DNA of 64,000 nucleotides from Actimicrobium sp. CCC2.4 (GCF_034347385.1 NZ_CP133777.1:3906001-3970000), one strand, 5' to 3'. Positions 25,816 through 36,668 are shown, numbered from the stretch's first letter. Numbers and translations: made by a program. The notes: generated by a model not told the origin, from the sequence alone.

Positions 25816-26970
25816 TTACTCGAAGAAGCCCTTGACCTTTTCGGTCCAGGACTTCGATTGCGGGCTGTGTTTGGCACCGCTTTCGTTGGTCAGCTCCTCG
25901 AATTCGCGCAGCAGTTCGCGTTGCCGCTCGGTCAGCTTGACCGGGGTCTCGATGACAACATGGCAGAACAGATCGCCGGCATAACCGGACCGGACGCCTT
26001 TGACACCCTTGCTGCGCAGACGGAAGGTCTTGCCGGTCTGCGTTCCCTCAGGCAACGTGAACGAAGCCTTGCCACTGAGCGTGGGGACTTCGATCTCGCC
26101 GCCCAGCGCGGCCTTCGCATACGAAATCGGAATTTCGCAATGCAGGTCGTCGCCTTCGCGCTGGAATACCGGATGCTGCTTGATATGGATCTCGACATAC
26201 AGATCACCTGGAGGACCACCGTTCATGCCCGGCTCGCCGTTACCCGATGACCGGATCCGCATGCCGTCGTCGATACCCGATGGGATCTTCACTTCCAGTG
26301 TTTTGTTGCGCTTGATCCGTCCCGCACCGGCGCAGGTGACACACGGCTCCGGAATCACCTTGCCGGTACCGTGGCACTTCGGACAGGTTTGCTGGATGCT
26401 GAAAAATCCCTGCTGCATGCGCACCTGACCATGGCCGGCACAAGTCGGGCAGGTAGTGGGCTGGGTACCCGGCTTGGCACCGCTACCGTGGCAGATCTCA
26501 CAGCTATCCCATGACGGCACGCGGATGGTGGTGTCGAAACCGTGCGCCGCCTGCTCGAGCGTGATGTCGAGGTTGTAGCGCAAGTCGGCACCACGATAGA
26601 CCTGTGGCCCGGCACTGCGAGCACCGCCACCGCCGCCACGCGCCGCATTGCCGAAGATGTCACCAAAGATGTCGCCGAACGCATCCGAGAAGCCGCCGGC
26701 TCCGGCGCCACCGAAGCCGCCACCGCCGCCGCCACCCATGTTGGGATCGACACCGGCGTGACCATAGCGGTCGAACGCTTCGCGTTTTTGCGGATCGGAC
26801 AGCATCTCGTAGGCCTCTTTGGCCTCCTTGAATTTGTCTTCCGATCCCTTGCTGTCGGGATTGCGGTCAGGATGGTATTTCATGGCCAGCTTGCGATAGG
26901 ACTTCTTGATTTCTTCGTCCGTCGCGTTTTTGGCCACGCCCAGTATTTCGTAAAAGTCGCGTTTTGCCAT
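25816..26970 (-). CDS. dnaJ: Chaperone DnaJ (Hsp40)
   Basis: Type I J-protein of 384 residues that delivers unfolded clients to DnaK and stimulates its ATPase. The J domain has the HPD tripeptide (KYHPDRNPD), followed by a long glycine-rich stretch ([15 protein letters not shown]), then four zinc-binding repeats [24 protein letters not shown] and CVTCAGAG. The C-terminal client-binding domains are complete. It lies downstream of dnaK but a terminator-like hairpin (26996-27031) separates them, so it may be expressed at a lower level or from its own start. Confidence 0.98.
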   Translation of the reverse strand: MAKRDFYEILGVAKNATDEEIKKSYRKLAMKYHPDRNPDSKGSEDKFKEAKEAYEMLSDPQKREAFDRYGHAGVDPNMGGGGGGGFGGAGAGGFSDAFGDIFGDIFGNAARGGGGGARSAGPQVYRGADLRYNLDITLEQAAHGFDTTIRVPSWDSCEICHGSGAKPGTQPTTCPTCAGHGQVRMQQGFFSIQQTCPKCHGTGKVIPEPCVTCAGAGRIKRNKTLEVKIPSGIDDGMRIRSSGNGEPGMNGGPPGDLYVEIHIKQHPVFQREGDDLHCEIPISYAKAALGGEIEVPTLSGKASFTLPEGTQTGKTFRLRSKGVKGVRSGYAGDLFCHVVIETPVKLTERQRELLREFEELTNESGAKHSPQSKSWTEKVKGFFE

Positions 26971-26995
26971 TGTTAGGCACCCTCTAGAATCTAAA

Positions 26996-27031
26996 CAAAA
27001 AAGCCGAGTCGAGCGGTCGGCTCAACTCGGC
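26996..27031 (-). terminator. Terminator-like hairpin between dnaK and dnaJ
   Basis: On the minus strand GCCGAGT pairs with ACTCGGC around a loop and is followed by six T, 40 bases after the dnaK stop. It probably attenuates read-through into dnaJ. Confidence 0.8.
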
Positions 27032-27074
27032 GAGTCGACACAGCGGGCGCTGGCCGACTTGGCAGACAGCTATT

Positions 27075-29015
27075 TTACTTGCTGTCTTTCACTTCCTTGA
27101 AGTCGGCGTCGACGACGTCTTCTTCCTTGGCCTTGGTCTCGGCTGACGCACCGGCGTCGGCAGCACCTTCGCCCGCACCCGCTTGCTTGGCTTGCGCATC
27201 GGCGTACATTTTTTCACCGAGCGATTGCGCTGCGGTCGACAGGGCTGCCGACTTGGCATCGATCTCGGCCTTGTCGCTGCCCTTCAGGGCGGCTTCGAGA
27301 TCTTTGATCGCGCCGTCGATTTTCTCTTTTTCGGCAGCGTCGAGCTTGTCACCGTATTCGGCCACGGCCTTGCGGGTCGAGTGCACCAGTGCATCGCCCT
27401 GGTTGTGCGCTTCGGCCAGTTCCTTCAGGCGCTTGTCGTCTTCGGCATTGGCTTCAGCGTCGCGCACCATCTTCTGGATTTCTTCTTCGGTCAGACCCGA
27501 GTTGGCCTTGATCGTGATCTTGTTCTCTTTGCCGGTGGCCTTGTCTTTCGCGCCGACGTGAAGGATACCGTTGGCGTCGATGTCGAAGGTAACTTCAATT
27601 TGCGGCGTGCCGCGCGACGATGGCGGAATGCCTTCGAGGTTGAATTCGCCCAGGCCCTTGTTACCGGCAGCCATTTCGCGCTCACCCTGGAATACCTTGA
27701 TGGTCACTGCAGGCTGGTTGTCATCGGCCGTCGAGAAGACCTGGCTGAACTTAGTCGGGATCGTGGTGTTTTTCTGGATCATCTTGGTCATCACGCCACC
27801 CAATGTTTCGATACCGAGCGACAGCGGTGTCACGTCCAGCAACAGCAAGTCCTTGCGCTCGCCCGACAGCACGGCACCCTGAATGGCTGCACCGACGGCC
27901 ACGGCTTCGTCCGGATTCACATCCTTGCGCGGATCCTTGCCGAAGAATTCCTTGACCTTTTCCTGCACCTTTGGCATCCGGGTCATGCCGCCGACCAGGA
28001 TGATGTCATCGATGTCGGTGACCTTGACGCCGGCATCCTTGATGGCGGTACGGCATGGCTCGATGGTCTTCAGGATCAATTCCTCGACCAGCGATTCGAG
28101 CTTGGCGCGGGTCATCTTCAGGTTCAAGTGAACCGGTGCGCCATTGGCCATCGCGATGTACGGCTCGTTGATTTCGGTTTGCTGGGCCGACGACAATTCA
28201 ATCTTGGCGCGCTCGGCCGAACCCTTGATCCGTTGCAGCGCAATCGCATCCTTGGACAGGTCGATGCCGTTGATCTTCTTGAATTCGTCGATGATGAAAT
28301 CGATGATGCGCTGGTCGAAGTCTTCGCCGCCGAGGAAGGTGTCGCCATTGGTCGACAGCACTTCGAATTGCATTTCGCCATCGACGTCGGCGATTTCGAT
28401 GATCGAGACGTCGAACGTACCGCCGCCCAGGTCATACACAGCAATCTTGCGATCGCCCTTGCCGGTCTTGTCGAGGCCGAAGGCCAATGCCGCTGCAGTC
28501 GGCTCGTTAATGATGCGCTTGACATCCAGACCGGCGATGCGACCGGCATCCTTGGTCGCCTGGCGCTGGGCATCATTGAAGTAGGCCGGCACCGTGATGA
28601 CGGCTTCGGTGACTTCTTCGCCGAGGTAGTCTTCAGCGGTTTTTTTCATCTTGCGCAGCACTTCTGCGGAGATCTGCTGGGCTGCCAGTTTCTTGTCGCG
28701 CACCGAAATCCAGGCGTCGCCGTTGTCGGCCTTGACGATTTGGTACGGCATCAGCGCGATGTCCTTCTGGACTTCTTTTTCGTCAAACTTGCGGCCGATC
28801 AGGCGCTTGACCGCGTACAGCGTGTTCTTCGGATTGGTCACTGCCTGGCGCTTGGCCGGCGCGCCGACCAGGATTTCGCCGTCTTCAAGATACGCGATGA
28901 TCGATGGCGTAGTACGTGCACCTTCGGCGTTTTCGATGACTTTAGGCTGGCCGCCTTCCATGATCGATACGCAGGAGTTGGTGGTACCGAGGTCGATGCC
29001 GATAATTTTGCCCAT
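27075..29015 (-). CDS. dnaK: Chaperone DnaK (Hsp70)
   Basis: ATP-driven chaperone of 646 residues. The nucleotide-binding domain begins [19 protein letters not shown] and includes [34 protein letters not shown] and [11 protein letters not shown]. The linker [19 protein letters not shown], the peptide-binding domain and an acidic C-terminal tail ([14 protein letters not shown]) are all present. It lies between grpE upstream and dnaJ downstream, the standard heat-shock order, probably under the sigma-32-type promoter before grpE. Confidence 0.99.
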   Translation of the reverse strand: MGKIIGIDLGTTNSCVSIMEGGQPKVIENAEGARTTPSIIAYLEDGEILVGAPAKRQAVTNPKNTLYAVKRLIGRKFDEKEVQKDIALMPYQIVKADNGDAWISVRDKKLAAQQISAEVLRKMKKTAEDYLGEEVTEAVITVPAYFNDAQRQATKDAGRIAGLDVKRIINEPTAAALAFGLDKTGKGDRKIAVYDLGGGTFDVSIIEIADVDGEMQFEVLSTNGDTFLGGEDFDQRIIDFIIDEFKKINGIDLSKDAIALQRIKGSAERAKIELSSAQQTEINEPYIAMANGAPVHLNLKMTRAKLESLVEELILKTIEPCRTAIKDAGVKVTDIDDIILVGGMTRMPKVQEKVKEFFGKDPRKDVNPDEAVAVGAAIQGAVLSGERKDLLLLDVTPLSLGIETLGGVMTKMIQKNTTIPTKFSQVFSTADDNQPAVTIKVFQGEREMAAGNKGLGEFNLEGIPPSSRGTPQIEVTFDIDANGILHVGAKDKATGKENKITIKANSGLTEEEIQKMVRDAEANAEDDKRLKELAEAHNQGDALVHSTRKAVAEYGDKLDAAEKEKIDGAIKDLEAALKGSDKAEIDAKSAALSTAAQSLGEKMYADAQAKQAGAGEGAADAGASAETKAKEEDVVDADFKEVKDSK

Positions 29016-29128
29016 GATATTTTTCCTTTTAATCTTGAATGTCTGAATGACGATGACGTGTGCGTCGATTTTCTAGCTTCAATATTGGGAGCCGCCGATA
29101 ACTTTCAAGCGGCATCCAAGCGGTTTTT

Positions 29129-29665
29129 TTACTGAGCTACCGTGACCAGCGCCGGACGCAGCAACCGGTCCGAGATCATGTAGCCCTTCTGCAGCACGCT
29201 GACGATGGTATTGGCTTCCTGCTCCGCGGGCACCATCGAAATGGCCTGGTGCTTCATCGGGTCGAGCTTCTCGCCCGGTTGCGGTGCCACGGCGATCAGG
29301 CGGTTACGCTCGAATGCCGATGCCAGCTGCTTGAGCGTCATCTCGACGCCTTCCTTCAGCGATTCGACTGATGGCGACTCGACCCGCAGCGCCATGTCCA
29401 GGCTGTCCATCACCGGCACCAGCGCTTCGGCAAAGCCTTCGATCGCAAATTTGTGGGCGCGGGCGATATCTTCCTGAGCGCGGCGGCGGAAATTTTCAGT
29501 GTCAGCCTTGGCGCGCAAGAACGCATCATGCATCTCGGCGGCGCGGGTTTCTGCTTCGGCGAGACGGCTTTCCAGCGACGGCTCGGCCCCGCTGACTTCC
29601 TGCTCCGTTACCGGAGTCTCATCGGCCTGCGGGTTCACAACGGTTTGCTTTTCCTGGTCTTGCAT
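29129..29665 (-). CDS. grpE: Nucleotide exchange factor GrpE
   Basis: A 178-residue DnaK cofactor that releases ADP. An acidic N-terminus and the coiled-coil [34 protein letters not shown] precede the beta domain with [21 protein letters not shown] and the C-terminal [21 protein letters not shown], which contacts DnaK. First gene of the grpE-dnaK-dnaJ group. A match to the heat-shock promoter consensus lies about 85-110 bases upstream. Confidence 0.98.
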   Translation of the reverse strand: MQDQEKQTVVNPQADETPVTEQEVSGAEPSLESRLAEAETRAAEMHDAFLRAKADTENFRRRAQEDIARAHKFAIEGFAEALVPVMDSLDMALRVESPSVESLKEGVEMTLKQLASAFERNRLIAVAPQPGEKLDPMKHQAISMVPAEQEANTIVSVLQKGYMISDRLLRPALVTVAQ

Positions 29666-29748
29666 CTAGAAATCCTCCGACAGTCAATACTTGAATAATG
29701 GGATAAGTACTGCGGATAAATACCGCGCTTAAGTACAAAGTGTTAGGC

Positions 29749-29776
29749 AAATGGGGCCCTACCACACTTTTACAAG
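29749..29776 (-). promoter_or_regulatory. Sigma-32 (RpoH) heat-shock promoter of grpE-dnaK
   Basis: On the minus strand CTTGTAA (29776-29770) is followed after 13 bases by CCCCATTT (29756-29749). The -10 element fits the RpoH consensus fully and the -35 differs by one base (CTTGTAA instead of CTTGAAA). The spacing is right and the downstream genes are classic RpoH targets. Confidence 0.85.
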
Positions 29777-29801
29777 GGGGATTATCTGCGGCCTGATTTG
29801 A

Positions 29802-30908
29802 TTATTTTGGCGCTCCCAGACGATGGGCCTCGCTCGCGGCAATGGCGTTATCGGCGCTGACGGCCACTTTTTCGGCCTCGCTCAAGCGGGTCGGCCAGCC
29901 TTGCAGGTGACGTGCAGCAATCGTTGCCAGCGCCGCCACCCAGGTCGGTGATTCATTGACGCACGGGATGTAATGGAAGGCCTTGCCGCCGGCTTCGAGG
30001 AAGTCGTGCTTGGCTTCGAGCGAAATTTCTTCCAGCGTTTCGAGGCAATCGCTGGTGAAGCCCGGGCACATGATATCGACGCGCTCGAGGCCGTCTTTCG
30101 CCAGTTGCACCAGCGTCGGTGCGGTGTATGGCTGCAGCCATTCGGCCTTGCCGAAGCGCGACTGGAAAGTCACCAGCAGTTCGTCTTTCGGCAGGCCCAG
30201 CGCATTCCCGAGCAGGCGTGCGGTCTTGTAGCACTCGCAATGGTAGGGATCGCCCAGCAGCAGCGTGCGCTTGGGCACGCCATGAAAACTCAGCACCAGC
30301 TTGTTGCCGCGGCCGTTGGCATCCCAGTGCGCCTGCACGGTGTCCTTCAATGCCGAGATGTAGGCCGGATCATCGTGGTAGTGCTTGATGAAACGCAGCT
30401 CCGGAACATTGCGTACCTGGCGATAGTGACTGGTCACCGCATCGAAGATCGAGGCGGTCGTGGTGGCCGAATATTGCGGATACGCCGGCACGATCAGGAT
30501 ACGGTCGCAGCCCTCGACCTGCAATTTGTTGAGCACATCGGGCAGCGACGGATTGCCGTAGCTCATGGCGTAGTCGACCTGTACTGCGTGGCCCTGCTCG
30601 CCGAGCTGACCGCGCAACAGCATCGCCTGTTTGGCCGTGTGCACTTTCAGTGGCGAGCCTTCCTTGGTCCAGATCAGCGCGTATTTGGCGGCGGATTTGC
30701 TGGCGCGGATAGGCAGGATGATGCCGTTGAGGATCAGCCACCAGATCACGCGCGGAATCTCGACGACGCGCGGATCGGACAGGAATTGCTTGAGGTAGCG
30801 GCGCACCGAGGGTGCATCGGCGTGGTCGGGCGTACCCAGATTGACTAGTACGATGGCGGTCTTAACGGCGCTGCCGTGGGTGTACTCGGGGGCTTTGTTG
30901 AATGCCAT
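29802..30908 (-). CDS. hemH: Ferrochelatase
   Basis: Inserts ferrous iron into protoporphyrin IX, the last step of heme synthesis. The 368-residue protein has the N-terminal AIVLVNLGTPD, the metal-binding histidine in LVLSFHGVPKRTL and the conserved glutamate region CPGFTSDCLETLEEI. The start is set at ATG 30908 (MAFNKAPEYTH); the longer frame has random sequence upstream. It lies 52 bases downstream of recN on the same strand. Confidence 0.97.
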   Translation of the reverse strand: MAFNKAPEYTHGSAVKTAIVLVNLGTPDHADAPSVRRYLKQFLSDPRVVEIPRVIWWLILNGIILPIRASKSAAKYALIWTKEGSPLKVHTAKQAMLLRGQLGEQGHAVQVDYAMSYGNPSLPDVLNKLQVEGCDRILIVPAYPQYSATTTASIFDAVTSHYRQVRNVPELRFIKHYHDDPAYISALKDTVQAHWDANGRGNKLVLSFHGVPKRTLLLGDPYHCECYKTARLLGNALGLPKDELLVTFQSRFGKAEWLQPYTAPTLVQLAKDGLERVDIMCPGFTSDCLETLEEISLEAKHDFLEAGGKAFHYIPCVNESPTWVAALATIAARHLQGWPTRLSEAEKVAVSADNAIAASEAHRLGAPK

Positions 30909-30960
30909 TGCGGTGTTGCCTTTGACTAGCTGAGTGGTGAAATGGAATGAATAAGCGGAT

Positions 30961-32616
30961 TCAGGAGGCCAGCAATTCGCGCGCATGTTTGCGCGTGGTG
31001 GCGGTAATTTCGATGCCGCCCAACATGCGGGCGATTTCTTCGACGCGCGACTTGCTGTCGAGCGCCGCAATCCGCGAGACGGTCTTGCCGGCGGCATTGA
31101 ACTTGCTGACCTGCAGATGCTGGTTGGCCTGGCTGGCTACTTGCGGCAGATGGGTCACGCACAGGACCTGGCGTTCCTGCCCGAGTTTTTTCAGCAGGCG
31201 GCCCACCACTTCGGCCACACCGCCACCGATGCCGCTATCGACTTCATCGAAGATCAGGGTCGGGGTCGTCGTGGCCGTCGAGGCGATGACCGAAATGGCC
31301 AGTGCAATACGCGCCAGTTCGCCACCCGACGCTACTTTGGCGAGTGGCCGCGGCACGCTGCCGGCATGGCCGGCGACCAGGAATTCGATCTGTTCGATAC
31401 CGGACATCGCTGGCGCGCACGGCACCAGCGCCACCTCGAACCGGCCACCGGCCATGCTCAACTCCTGCATCGCTTTCGTCACCGCCTCGCCCAGCAGGCG
31501 CGCCGCTGTCGTGCGCGCGGCCGATAATTTTTTTGCCAGCGCAAGATACTGATCCTTCAGTTTTTCTTCTTGCGCACGCAAGGCATCGAGGTCGCTGGCA
31601 TCGGCCAGCTGGCGCAACTGCGCCGACAGGGACGCACATTCCTGCGGCAGTTCTTCCGGTGTCACATGAAACTTACGCGCGCTCGAATGCAGATCACCCA
31701 GGCGCTGCTCGACTTGCTGCAAGCGGCGCGGATCGAGTTCGAGCCGGCCCAGATAATCATTGAGCGCATAGACCGCTTCCTGCAACTGGATACGCGCCGG
31801 CTCGAGCAGGTCGAGCACCGGCTTGAGCCCGTCGTCGATATCGGCCAGCTTGCCCAGCCGCAGGTTCAGCGCGGTCAATTGCGACAGCATCGGCACCGTG
31901 CCGGATTCGGACTCGGAGAGCGCGGTCAGTGCATCCTGCGCGCCATCAATCAGACTGGCCGCATGCGACAGGCGGCTGTGCTCGTTGCTGATCTCGGTCC
32001 ATTCGCCCTCCTGGGCGGCCAGCTTCTCGAGTTCGCCGACCTGCCATTCAAGGCGCTCGCGTTCGAGCAGGACGTTCTTCGCATTGGTTTCGAATTCTTC
32101 ACGCTGCTTGCCCACTGCGCGCCAGCTTTTGTACGCGATACCGACTGCCCTGACCTGTTCCTGCAGGCTGGCCTGGGTATCGAGCAACTGGCGTTGCGCG
32201 TCGGTTTTCAGCAGCGACTGATGCGCGTGCTGGCCGTGGATATCGACCAGCAATTCGCCCAGGTCACGCAGCTGCGTGGCGGTGGCGGCAATGCCATTGA
32301 TATAGGCTTTCGAGCGACCGGCATTGTCAATCACGCGACGCAGCAGCACGCCACCATCGGGACTGGCGAAGTCATGTCCGGCCAGCCACGCATCGGCTTC
32401 GGCATGGGTCGAATAGTCCGCGCTGATGTCGGCTTTGGCAGCACCGTCGCGTACCACGCTGGCGTCACCGCGTCCGCCCAATGCCAGCGCCAGCGCATCG
32501 ATCAGGATCGATTTGCCGGCACCGGTTTCTCCGGTCAGGACAGAAAACCCGGCGGAAAAATCCAGCTCGATCAGGTCAACGATAACGAAGTCACGGATGG
32601 TCAGGGTGCGCAGCAT
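30961..32616 (-). CDS. recN: DNA repair protein RecN
   Basis: SMC-like ATPase of 551 residues for double-strand-break repair. Walker A GETGAGKSI lies near residue 30, long coiled coils with a central globular part occupy the middle, and the C-terminal ABC signature (VASGGELARIALAI) plus Walker B (TLIFDEVDSGIGG) close the head. Start ATG 32616 (MLRTLTIRDF) is the family start. Neighbour order nadK-recN-hemH is common in betaproteobacteria. Usually LexA controlled, but I did not find a clear operator here. Confidence 0.97.
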   Translation of the reverse strand: MLRTLTIRDFVIVDLIELDFSAGFSVLTGETGAGKSILIDALALALGGRGDASVVRDGAAKADISADYSTHAEADAWLAGHDFASPDGGVLLRRVIDNAGRSKAYINGIAATATQLRDLGELLVDIHGQHAHQSLLKTDAQRQLLDTQASLQEQVRAVGIAYKSWRAVGKQREEFETNAKNVLLERERLEWQVGELEKLAAQEGEWTEISNEHSRLSHAASLIDGAQDALTALSESESGTVPMLSQLTALNLRLGKLADIDDGLKPVLDLLEPARIQLQEAVYALNDYLGRLELDPRRLQQVEQRLGDLHSSARKFHVTPEELPQECASLSAQLRQLADASDLDALRAQEEKLKDQYLALAKKLSAARTTAARLLGEAVTKAMQELSMAGGRFEVALVPCAPAMSGIEQIEFLVAGHAGSVPRPLAKVASGGELARIALAISVIASTATTTPTLIFDEVDSGIGGGVAEVVGRLLKKLGQERQVLCVTHLPQVASQANQHLQVSKFNAAGKTVSRIAALDSKSRVEEIARMLGGIEITATTRKHARELLAS

Positions 32617-32668
32617 GGTGATTCTTTTCAGGTGGGCCGGAGGCAAACAGGCGGCGTGATCGGAGCAG

Positions 32669-33589
32669 CTATTTTAGTCGGCCTTCTACCGACGGATATT
32701 CATTCCAGTGCAACTTCTCGCGCAGGGTATCGTAATAACTCCAGCCCGGCGGATGCAAAAACGTGATCGTGTGGGCCGAGCGGCGGATCACGATGCGGTC
32801 ATGCAGTTGCAGACTGGCCAGCGATTGCATATCGAAATTGACGCTGGTATCGCGCCCGCTGATGAGGGTGATGACGATCTCGCTGTAGTCCGGCAGCACG
32901 ATAGGCCGGTTTGACAGTGCATGCGGCGCGATCGGTACCAGCACGATACCGCCGAGGCTCGGGTGCAGCAATGGACCACCGGCCGACAGCGAATACGCGG
33001 TCGAACCGGTCGGCGTCGCCACGATCAGGCCATCGGAGCGCTGGTTGTACATGAAGTGACCATCCACATCGACGCGCAGTTCGACCATGCCGGAACCTGC
33101 CCCGCGCGAGACCACCACATCATTGAAGGCCAGTGCATTGAAGATCGGCTTGCCATCCCGGTGAACCACCCCTTCGAGCAGACTGCGGCGCTCGGATTCG
33201 ATTTTTCCGTCGAGCATGGCGGTCAGCAGCGGCATCATCCGGTCCAGCGGAATATCGGTCATGAACCCGAGCCGGCCCTGGTTAATACCGATCAGCGGAA
33301 TATCGAACGGCGCGAGCTGGCGGGCGATCCCGAGCATCGTGCCGTCGCCACCGACGACGATGGCGGCATCGACACTGGTGCCGATCTGTTCGGGTGTCAT
33401 TTGCGGATAGCCGGTCATGCCGGTCGACAGCGCGGTCTCGTGTTCGACTACCACTACGTGGCCGGTGGCAATCAGAAAATCAGCGATTTCGCCGAGCGAT
33501 TGTGCAATACCTGGTGCCGTCGGTTTGCCAACGATGGCGATGGTTTTCAGCGGGGGAACCGGCAGGCCGGAAGGAATGGGAAGCGACAT
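32669..33589 (-). CDS. nadK: NAD kinase
   Basis: Phosphorylates NAD to NADP with ATP. The 306-residue protein shows the diagnostic [11 protein letters not shown], the NE/D substrate motif in [14 protein letters not shown], and the [16 protein letters not shown] block. Start ATG 33589 begins MSLPIPSG; the longer reading overlaps the divergent promoter region. It is divergent from the HAD hydrolase gene and hrcA. Confidence 0.97.
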   Translation of the reverse strand: MSLPIPSGLPVPPLKTIAIVGKPTAPGIAQSLGEIADFLIATGHVVVVEHETALSTGMTGYPQMTPEQIGTSVDAAIVVGGDGTMLGIARQLAPFDIPLIGINQGRLGFMTDIPLDRMMPLLTAMLDGKIESERRSLLEGVVHRDGKPIFNALAFNDVVVSRGAGSGMVELRVDVDGHFMYNQRSDGLIVATPTGSTAYSLSAGGPLLHPSLGGIVLVPIAPHALSNRPIVLPDYSEIVITLISGRDTSVNFDMQSLASLQLHDRIVIRRSAHTITFLHPPGWSYYDTLREKLHWNEYPSVEGRLK

Positions 33590-33677
33590 GCTCCGGATTA
33601 GACCATAATTTGCAGCCCACTTGAAGGAAGCCCGGAGTGGACCCACCTTGCATTCTTATCCTGAAGAAAATCCCACC

Positions 33678-34400
33678 ATGCAGCCAGCACCGATCAAGGC
33701 AGTTCTGTTCGACCTCGACGATACGTTATGGCCCATCGTGCCGACCATCATTCGCGCCGAAACCCTGCTGTTCGACTGGTTGCGCGCGCATGCGCCCGCC
33801 GTCACGCAAGAGCACACGATAGAGACGCTGCGCGCACGCAGGATGGCCCTGATGGAGGCCGAACCGCGCTATCGCATCGACCTGCCCGGGCTGCGCCACG
33901 CCGGCCTGACCGAAGCGTTTCATGCCAGCGGTGCCGACCCCGTGCATATCGACGGCGCGATGACGGTGTTCAATGACGCCCGCAATGCGGTGATTCCGTA
34001 TGACGACGTGCTGCCATCGCTGGCACGCCTTGGCAGCCAGCTGGCGCTGGGCACGATTTCGAATGGCTCGGCTGACCTGGAGGCGATTGGCATGGCCGGG
34101 CATTTCCGTATCTCGATTGCCGCGCACCAGTTCGGCAGCGCGAAACCCGATCCGGCGATTTTCCTGGCGGCCTGCACGGCGCTCGATGTCGATCCCGCCG
34201 AAGCCGTGTACGTCGGCGACGATCCGCTGCTCGATGTCGATGGCGCGCAAAAAGCCGGCTTGCGCGCCGTCTGGATGAACCGTTTCGACCGCGTGCTGCC
34301 AGCGCACATCCGTCCTGATGCCAGTTGCACCAGCCTGCTCGAACTGGAACACTGGCTGGCTGACCGGATAGTGCTGGCCAGTCCGGCCAGCGCTCGCTAA
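33678..34400 (+). CDS. HAD family hydrolase
   Basis: A 240-residue haloacid-dehalogenase-like phosphatase with motif I FDLDDTLW, motif II in LGTISNGSADL, motif III Lys in FGSAKPDPAIF and motif IV VYVGDDPLLDVDGAQKAG. A helical cap lies between motifs I and II, so it is a subfamily I member acting on a small phosphorylated metabolite that cannot be named from sequence. ATG at 33678 begins the homology. It is followed nine bases later by hrcA. Confidence 0.9.
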   Translation: MQPAPIKAVLFDLDDTLWPIVPTIIRAETLLFDWLRAHAPAVTQEHTIETLRARRMALMEAEPRYRIDLPGLRHAGLTEAFHASGADPVHIDGAMTVFNDARNAVIPYDDVLPSLARLGSQLALGTISNGSADLEAIGMAGHFRISIAAHQFGSAKPDPAIFLAACTALDVDPAEAVYVGDDPLLDVDGAQKAGLRAVWMNRFDRVLPAHIRPDASCTSLLELEHWLADRIVLASPASAR

Positions 34401-34409
34401 GATACTCCC

Positions 34410-35432
34410 ATGCAATTAGACGCCCGTGCCCAAACCCTGCTCAAGACTCTGGTCGAACGGTATATCGCCGATGGCCAGCCGCTTGGCTCGCGCGCGCTGG
34501 CGAAGATTTCCGGCCTCGACCTGTCCCCTGCGACGATCCGCAACATCATGGCCGACCTCGAGGAAATGGGCTTTGTCTCCAGCCCGCACACCTCGGCCGG
34601 CCGCGTGCCGACACCGCGCGGCTACCGGATCTTTGTCGATACGCTGCTGACGGTCGACGCGATTGACGAAAGTCTGCTGGAGTCGCGCATGCAATCGCGC
34701 ATCCAGAGCGGCTCCTCGCAGAAGGTCATCGCCAATGCGGCGCAAGTGCTGTCATCGCTATCGCAATTCGCCGGCGTGGTGCTGACGCCGCGGCGCGAAT
34801 CGGTATTCCAGCAAATCGAATTTTTACGGCTGTCCGAAAAGCGTGTGCTGCTGGTTATCGTCGCGCCCAACGGCGACGTACAAAATCGCCTGCTGCTGAG
34901 CGAAGTCGACTACACCCCGGCGCAACTGGTGCAGGCAGCCAACTTCATCAACCTGCATTACGGCGGACTGAGTTTTAGCGACGTGCGCAACCGTCTGCAA
35001 AATGAGCTGCGCAAATTGCGCGACGACATGACACCGCTGATGCACGCGGCTGTCGAGGTCGGCAGCGACGCGATGGCCGACAACAGTGATGAAATCGTGA
35101 TCTCGGGCGAGCGCAACCTGCTGAGCGTGAGCGACCTGTCGTCGAACATGAATTCGTTGCGTAAATTGTTTGATCTGTTCGAGCAAAAAACCAGCCTGCT
35201 GCAGTTGCTTGATTTATCGAACCGCGCGACCGGCGTACAGATTTTTATTGGCGGCGAATCGAGCCTGGTGCCGCTGGAGCAAATGAGCATCGTCACCGCG
35301 CCGTATGAAATCAACGGCCGGGTGGTAGGCACGCTGGGGGTCATCGGGCCGACGCGCATGGCCTACGAGCGGGTGATCCCGATTGTCGACATCACGGCGA
35401 AATTATTGTCGAATGCGTTGAGTCATACGTAG
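34410..35432 (+). CDS. hrcA: Heat-inducible transcription repressor HrcA
   Basis: A 340-residue repressor of class I heat-shock genes through the CIRCE operator. The N-terminal winged helix ([43 protein letters not shown]) and the C-terminal [21 protein letters not shown] are diagnostic. I found no CIRCE inverted repeat in this window, including ahead of grpE, so its target (probably groESL) lies elsewhere. The proximity to the chaperone genes is positional, and grpE appears to be RpoH driven instead. Confidence 0.97.
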   Translation: MQLDARAQTLLKTLVERYIADGQPLGSRALAKISGLDLSPATIRNIMADLEEMGFVSSPHTSAGRVPTPRGYRIFVDTLLTVDAIDESLLESRMQSRIQSGSSQKVIANAAQVLSSLSQFAGVVLTPRRESVFQQIEFLRLSEKRVLLVIVAPNGDVQNRLLLSEVDYTPAQLVQAANFINLHYGGLSFSDVRNRLQNELRKLRDDMTPLMHAAVEVGSDAMADNSDEIVISGERNLLSVSDLSSNMNSLRKLFDLFEQKTSLLQLLDLSNRATGVQIFIGGESSLVPLEQMSIVTAPYEINGRVVGTLGVIGPTRMAYERVIPIVDITAKLLSNALSHT

Positions 35433-35517
35433 GCATTGGCGGGGGCGGGTTCGCGGCGGACGGTGCACCTCCCGGCATCACCCGGAAATCAGTGCACCCG
35501 CTTAAAATCCCCCGACC

Positions 35518-35949
35518 CTACGCAGTCCGATGCACGCAACCCTTCTTCGTGCAATTTCCGTATAGCGCCAGCGAATGTTCCGCGATCGTGAAGCCGCGCT
35601 CGAGCGCGACCTTCTGCTGACGCTGCTCAATGTCTTCGTCGTAAAACTCCTCGACTCTTCCGCAATCCAGACAAACCAGATGATCGTGGTGGCTGCCTTC
35701 ATTGAGTTCGAAGACCGCCTTGTTGGTTTCAAAGTGATTGCGATTTAATAGGCCTGCTTGCTCGAACTGGGTCAGCACGCGATATACGGTGGCGAGGCCG
35801 ACATCCATGTTTTCGGTCAGCAGGATCTTGTAGACATCTTCGGCGCTGAGATGACGCACCTGGCTGTTGTGGAAGATATCCAGGATTTTCAAGCGGGGCA
35901 GCGTGGCCTTGAGGCCGCTGGCGCGGAGGTCCGTCGGGTTGTTGGACAT
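35518..35949 (-). CDS. fur: Ferric uptake regulator Fur
   Basis: Iron-responsive repressor of 143 residues. The winged helix ([14 protein letters not shown], then [17 protein letters not shown]) precedes the metal-binding dimerisation part with [22 protein letters not shown] and a C-terminal CTKKGC pair. Start ATG 35949 ([16 protein letters not shown]) is typical of betaproteobacterial Fur; the longer frame from 36009 is not supported. It is divergent from bamE with 76 bases between, the classical arrangement. No clear Fur box is visible between them. Confidence 0.97.
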   Translation of the reverse strand: MSNNPTDLRASGLKATLPRLKILDIFHNSQVRHLSAEDVYKILLTENMDVGLATVYRVLTQFEQAGLLNRNHFETNKAVFELNEGSHHDHLVCLDCGRVEEFYDEDIEQRQQKVALERGFTIAEHSLALYGNCTKKGCVHRTA

Positions 35950-36025
35950 GTTCTTGGCTAGGTAATGGGTAACTGCTTTATCATATAGCGCTTTGGCGCT
36001 TCGGCTCAATCAATCGAGATCCTTC

Positions 36026-36649
36026 ATGCAAATGCTGCCCCCTGCTTTTATCCGCACTCCCCGCGCCATCTGCCGCTCTGCCGTACTCGGCACCGCTCTC
36101 GTGAGCATCGCGTTGCTGGCCGGATGTGCCTCCAAAAATCCGCTGATGGAAGCGCCTGCGAGCATGGCAGCCGGCCCCGCCAGTCCGGCAAGCAGCGCCA
36201 GCGCAGCCGAAATCGCCAGTGCCGCCCGCGCCAACGCCGGCATGCAACGCAGCGCACCGACCAGCGCACGCCGCTTCCTTGGCGTCCTGTCGCCGTACCG
36301 TATTGATATCCCGCAAGGCAATTTCATTTCCGAAGAAATGGTCTTGCAACTCAAGGAAGGCATGACGCCGGACCAGGTCCGCTTCGCGCTGGGAACACCG
36401 CTGATCATCGATATTTTCCATGCCGACCGCTGGGACTATGTGTTCCGCATGCTCAAGCGCAACGACGAAGTACTGTCGAGTCGCGTCACGGTCTACTTCA
36501 AGGATGGCCGCGTCAGCCGCTTCGAAGGTGGCAACTTGCCGACCGAAGTGGACTATCTCGAGATGCTGGCCGGCGGCGTACCGCAAAAAGTCAAACCGCT
36601 GGCACCCACGGTACCGGTCGCTCCCTCATCGGCCCGCCAGCCGCAATAA
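36026..36649 (+). CDS. bamE: Outer membrane assembly lipoprotein BamE
   Basis: Lipoprotein partner of the BamA complex that folds beta-barrels into the outer membrane. The lipobox is LLAGC near residue 36, after a signal peptide preceded by an unusually basic start. The SmpA/OmlA domain has [36 protein letters not shown] and the YVFRMLK segment. Between lipobox and domain is a long Ala/Ser/Pro linker (about 45 residues), longer than in E. coli BamE; the C-terminus is also Pro/Ala rich. Length 207 against about 113 in E. coli. Start ATG 36026 follows a GAG site. Confidence 0.93.
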   Translation: MQMLPPAFIRTPRAICRSAVLGTALVSIALLAGCASKNPLMEAPASMAAGPASPASSASAAEIASAARANAGMQRSAPTSARRFLGVLSPYRIDIPQGNFISEEMVLQLKEGMTPDQVRFALGTPLIIDIFHADRWDYVFRMLKRNDEVLSSRVTVYFKDGRVSRFEGGNLPTEVDYLEMLAGGVPQKVKPLAPTVPVAPSSARQPQ

Positions 36650-36668
36650 ATTTTTCCGGATCACCGAC

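Noticed and set aside
27183-29135. 650-codon plus-strand open frame
   Set aside because: Antisense to dnaK; a long open antisense frame is common opposite high-G+C genes of this type. No ribosome-binding site or family.
29666-29800. CIRCE operator of HrcA ahead of grpE
   Set aside because: No nine-base inverted repeat of the TTAGCACTC type is present; the sequence fits an RpoH promoter.
35950-36025. Fur box between fur and bamE
   Set aside because: Region is A+T-rich in part, but no GATAATGATAATCATTATC-like palindrome could be found.
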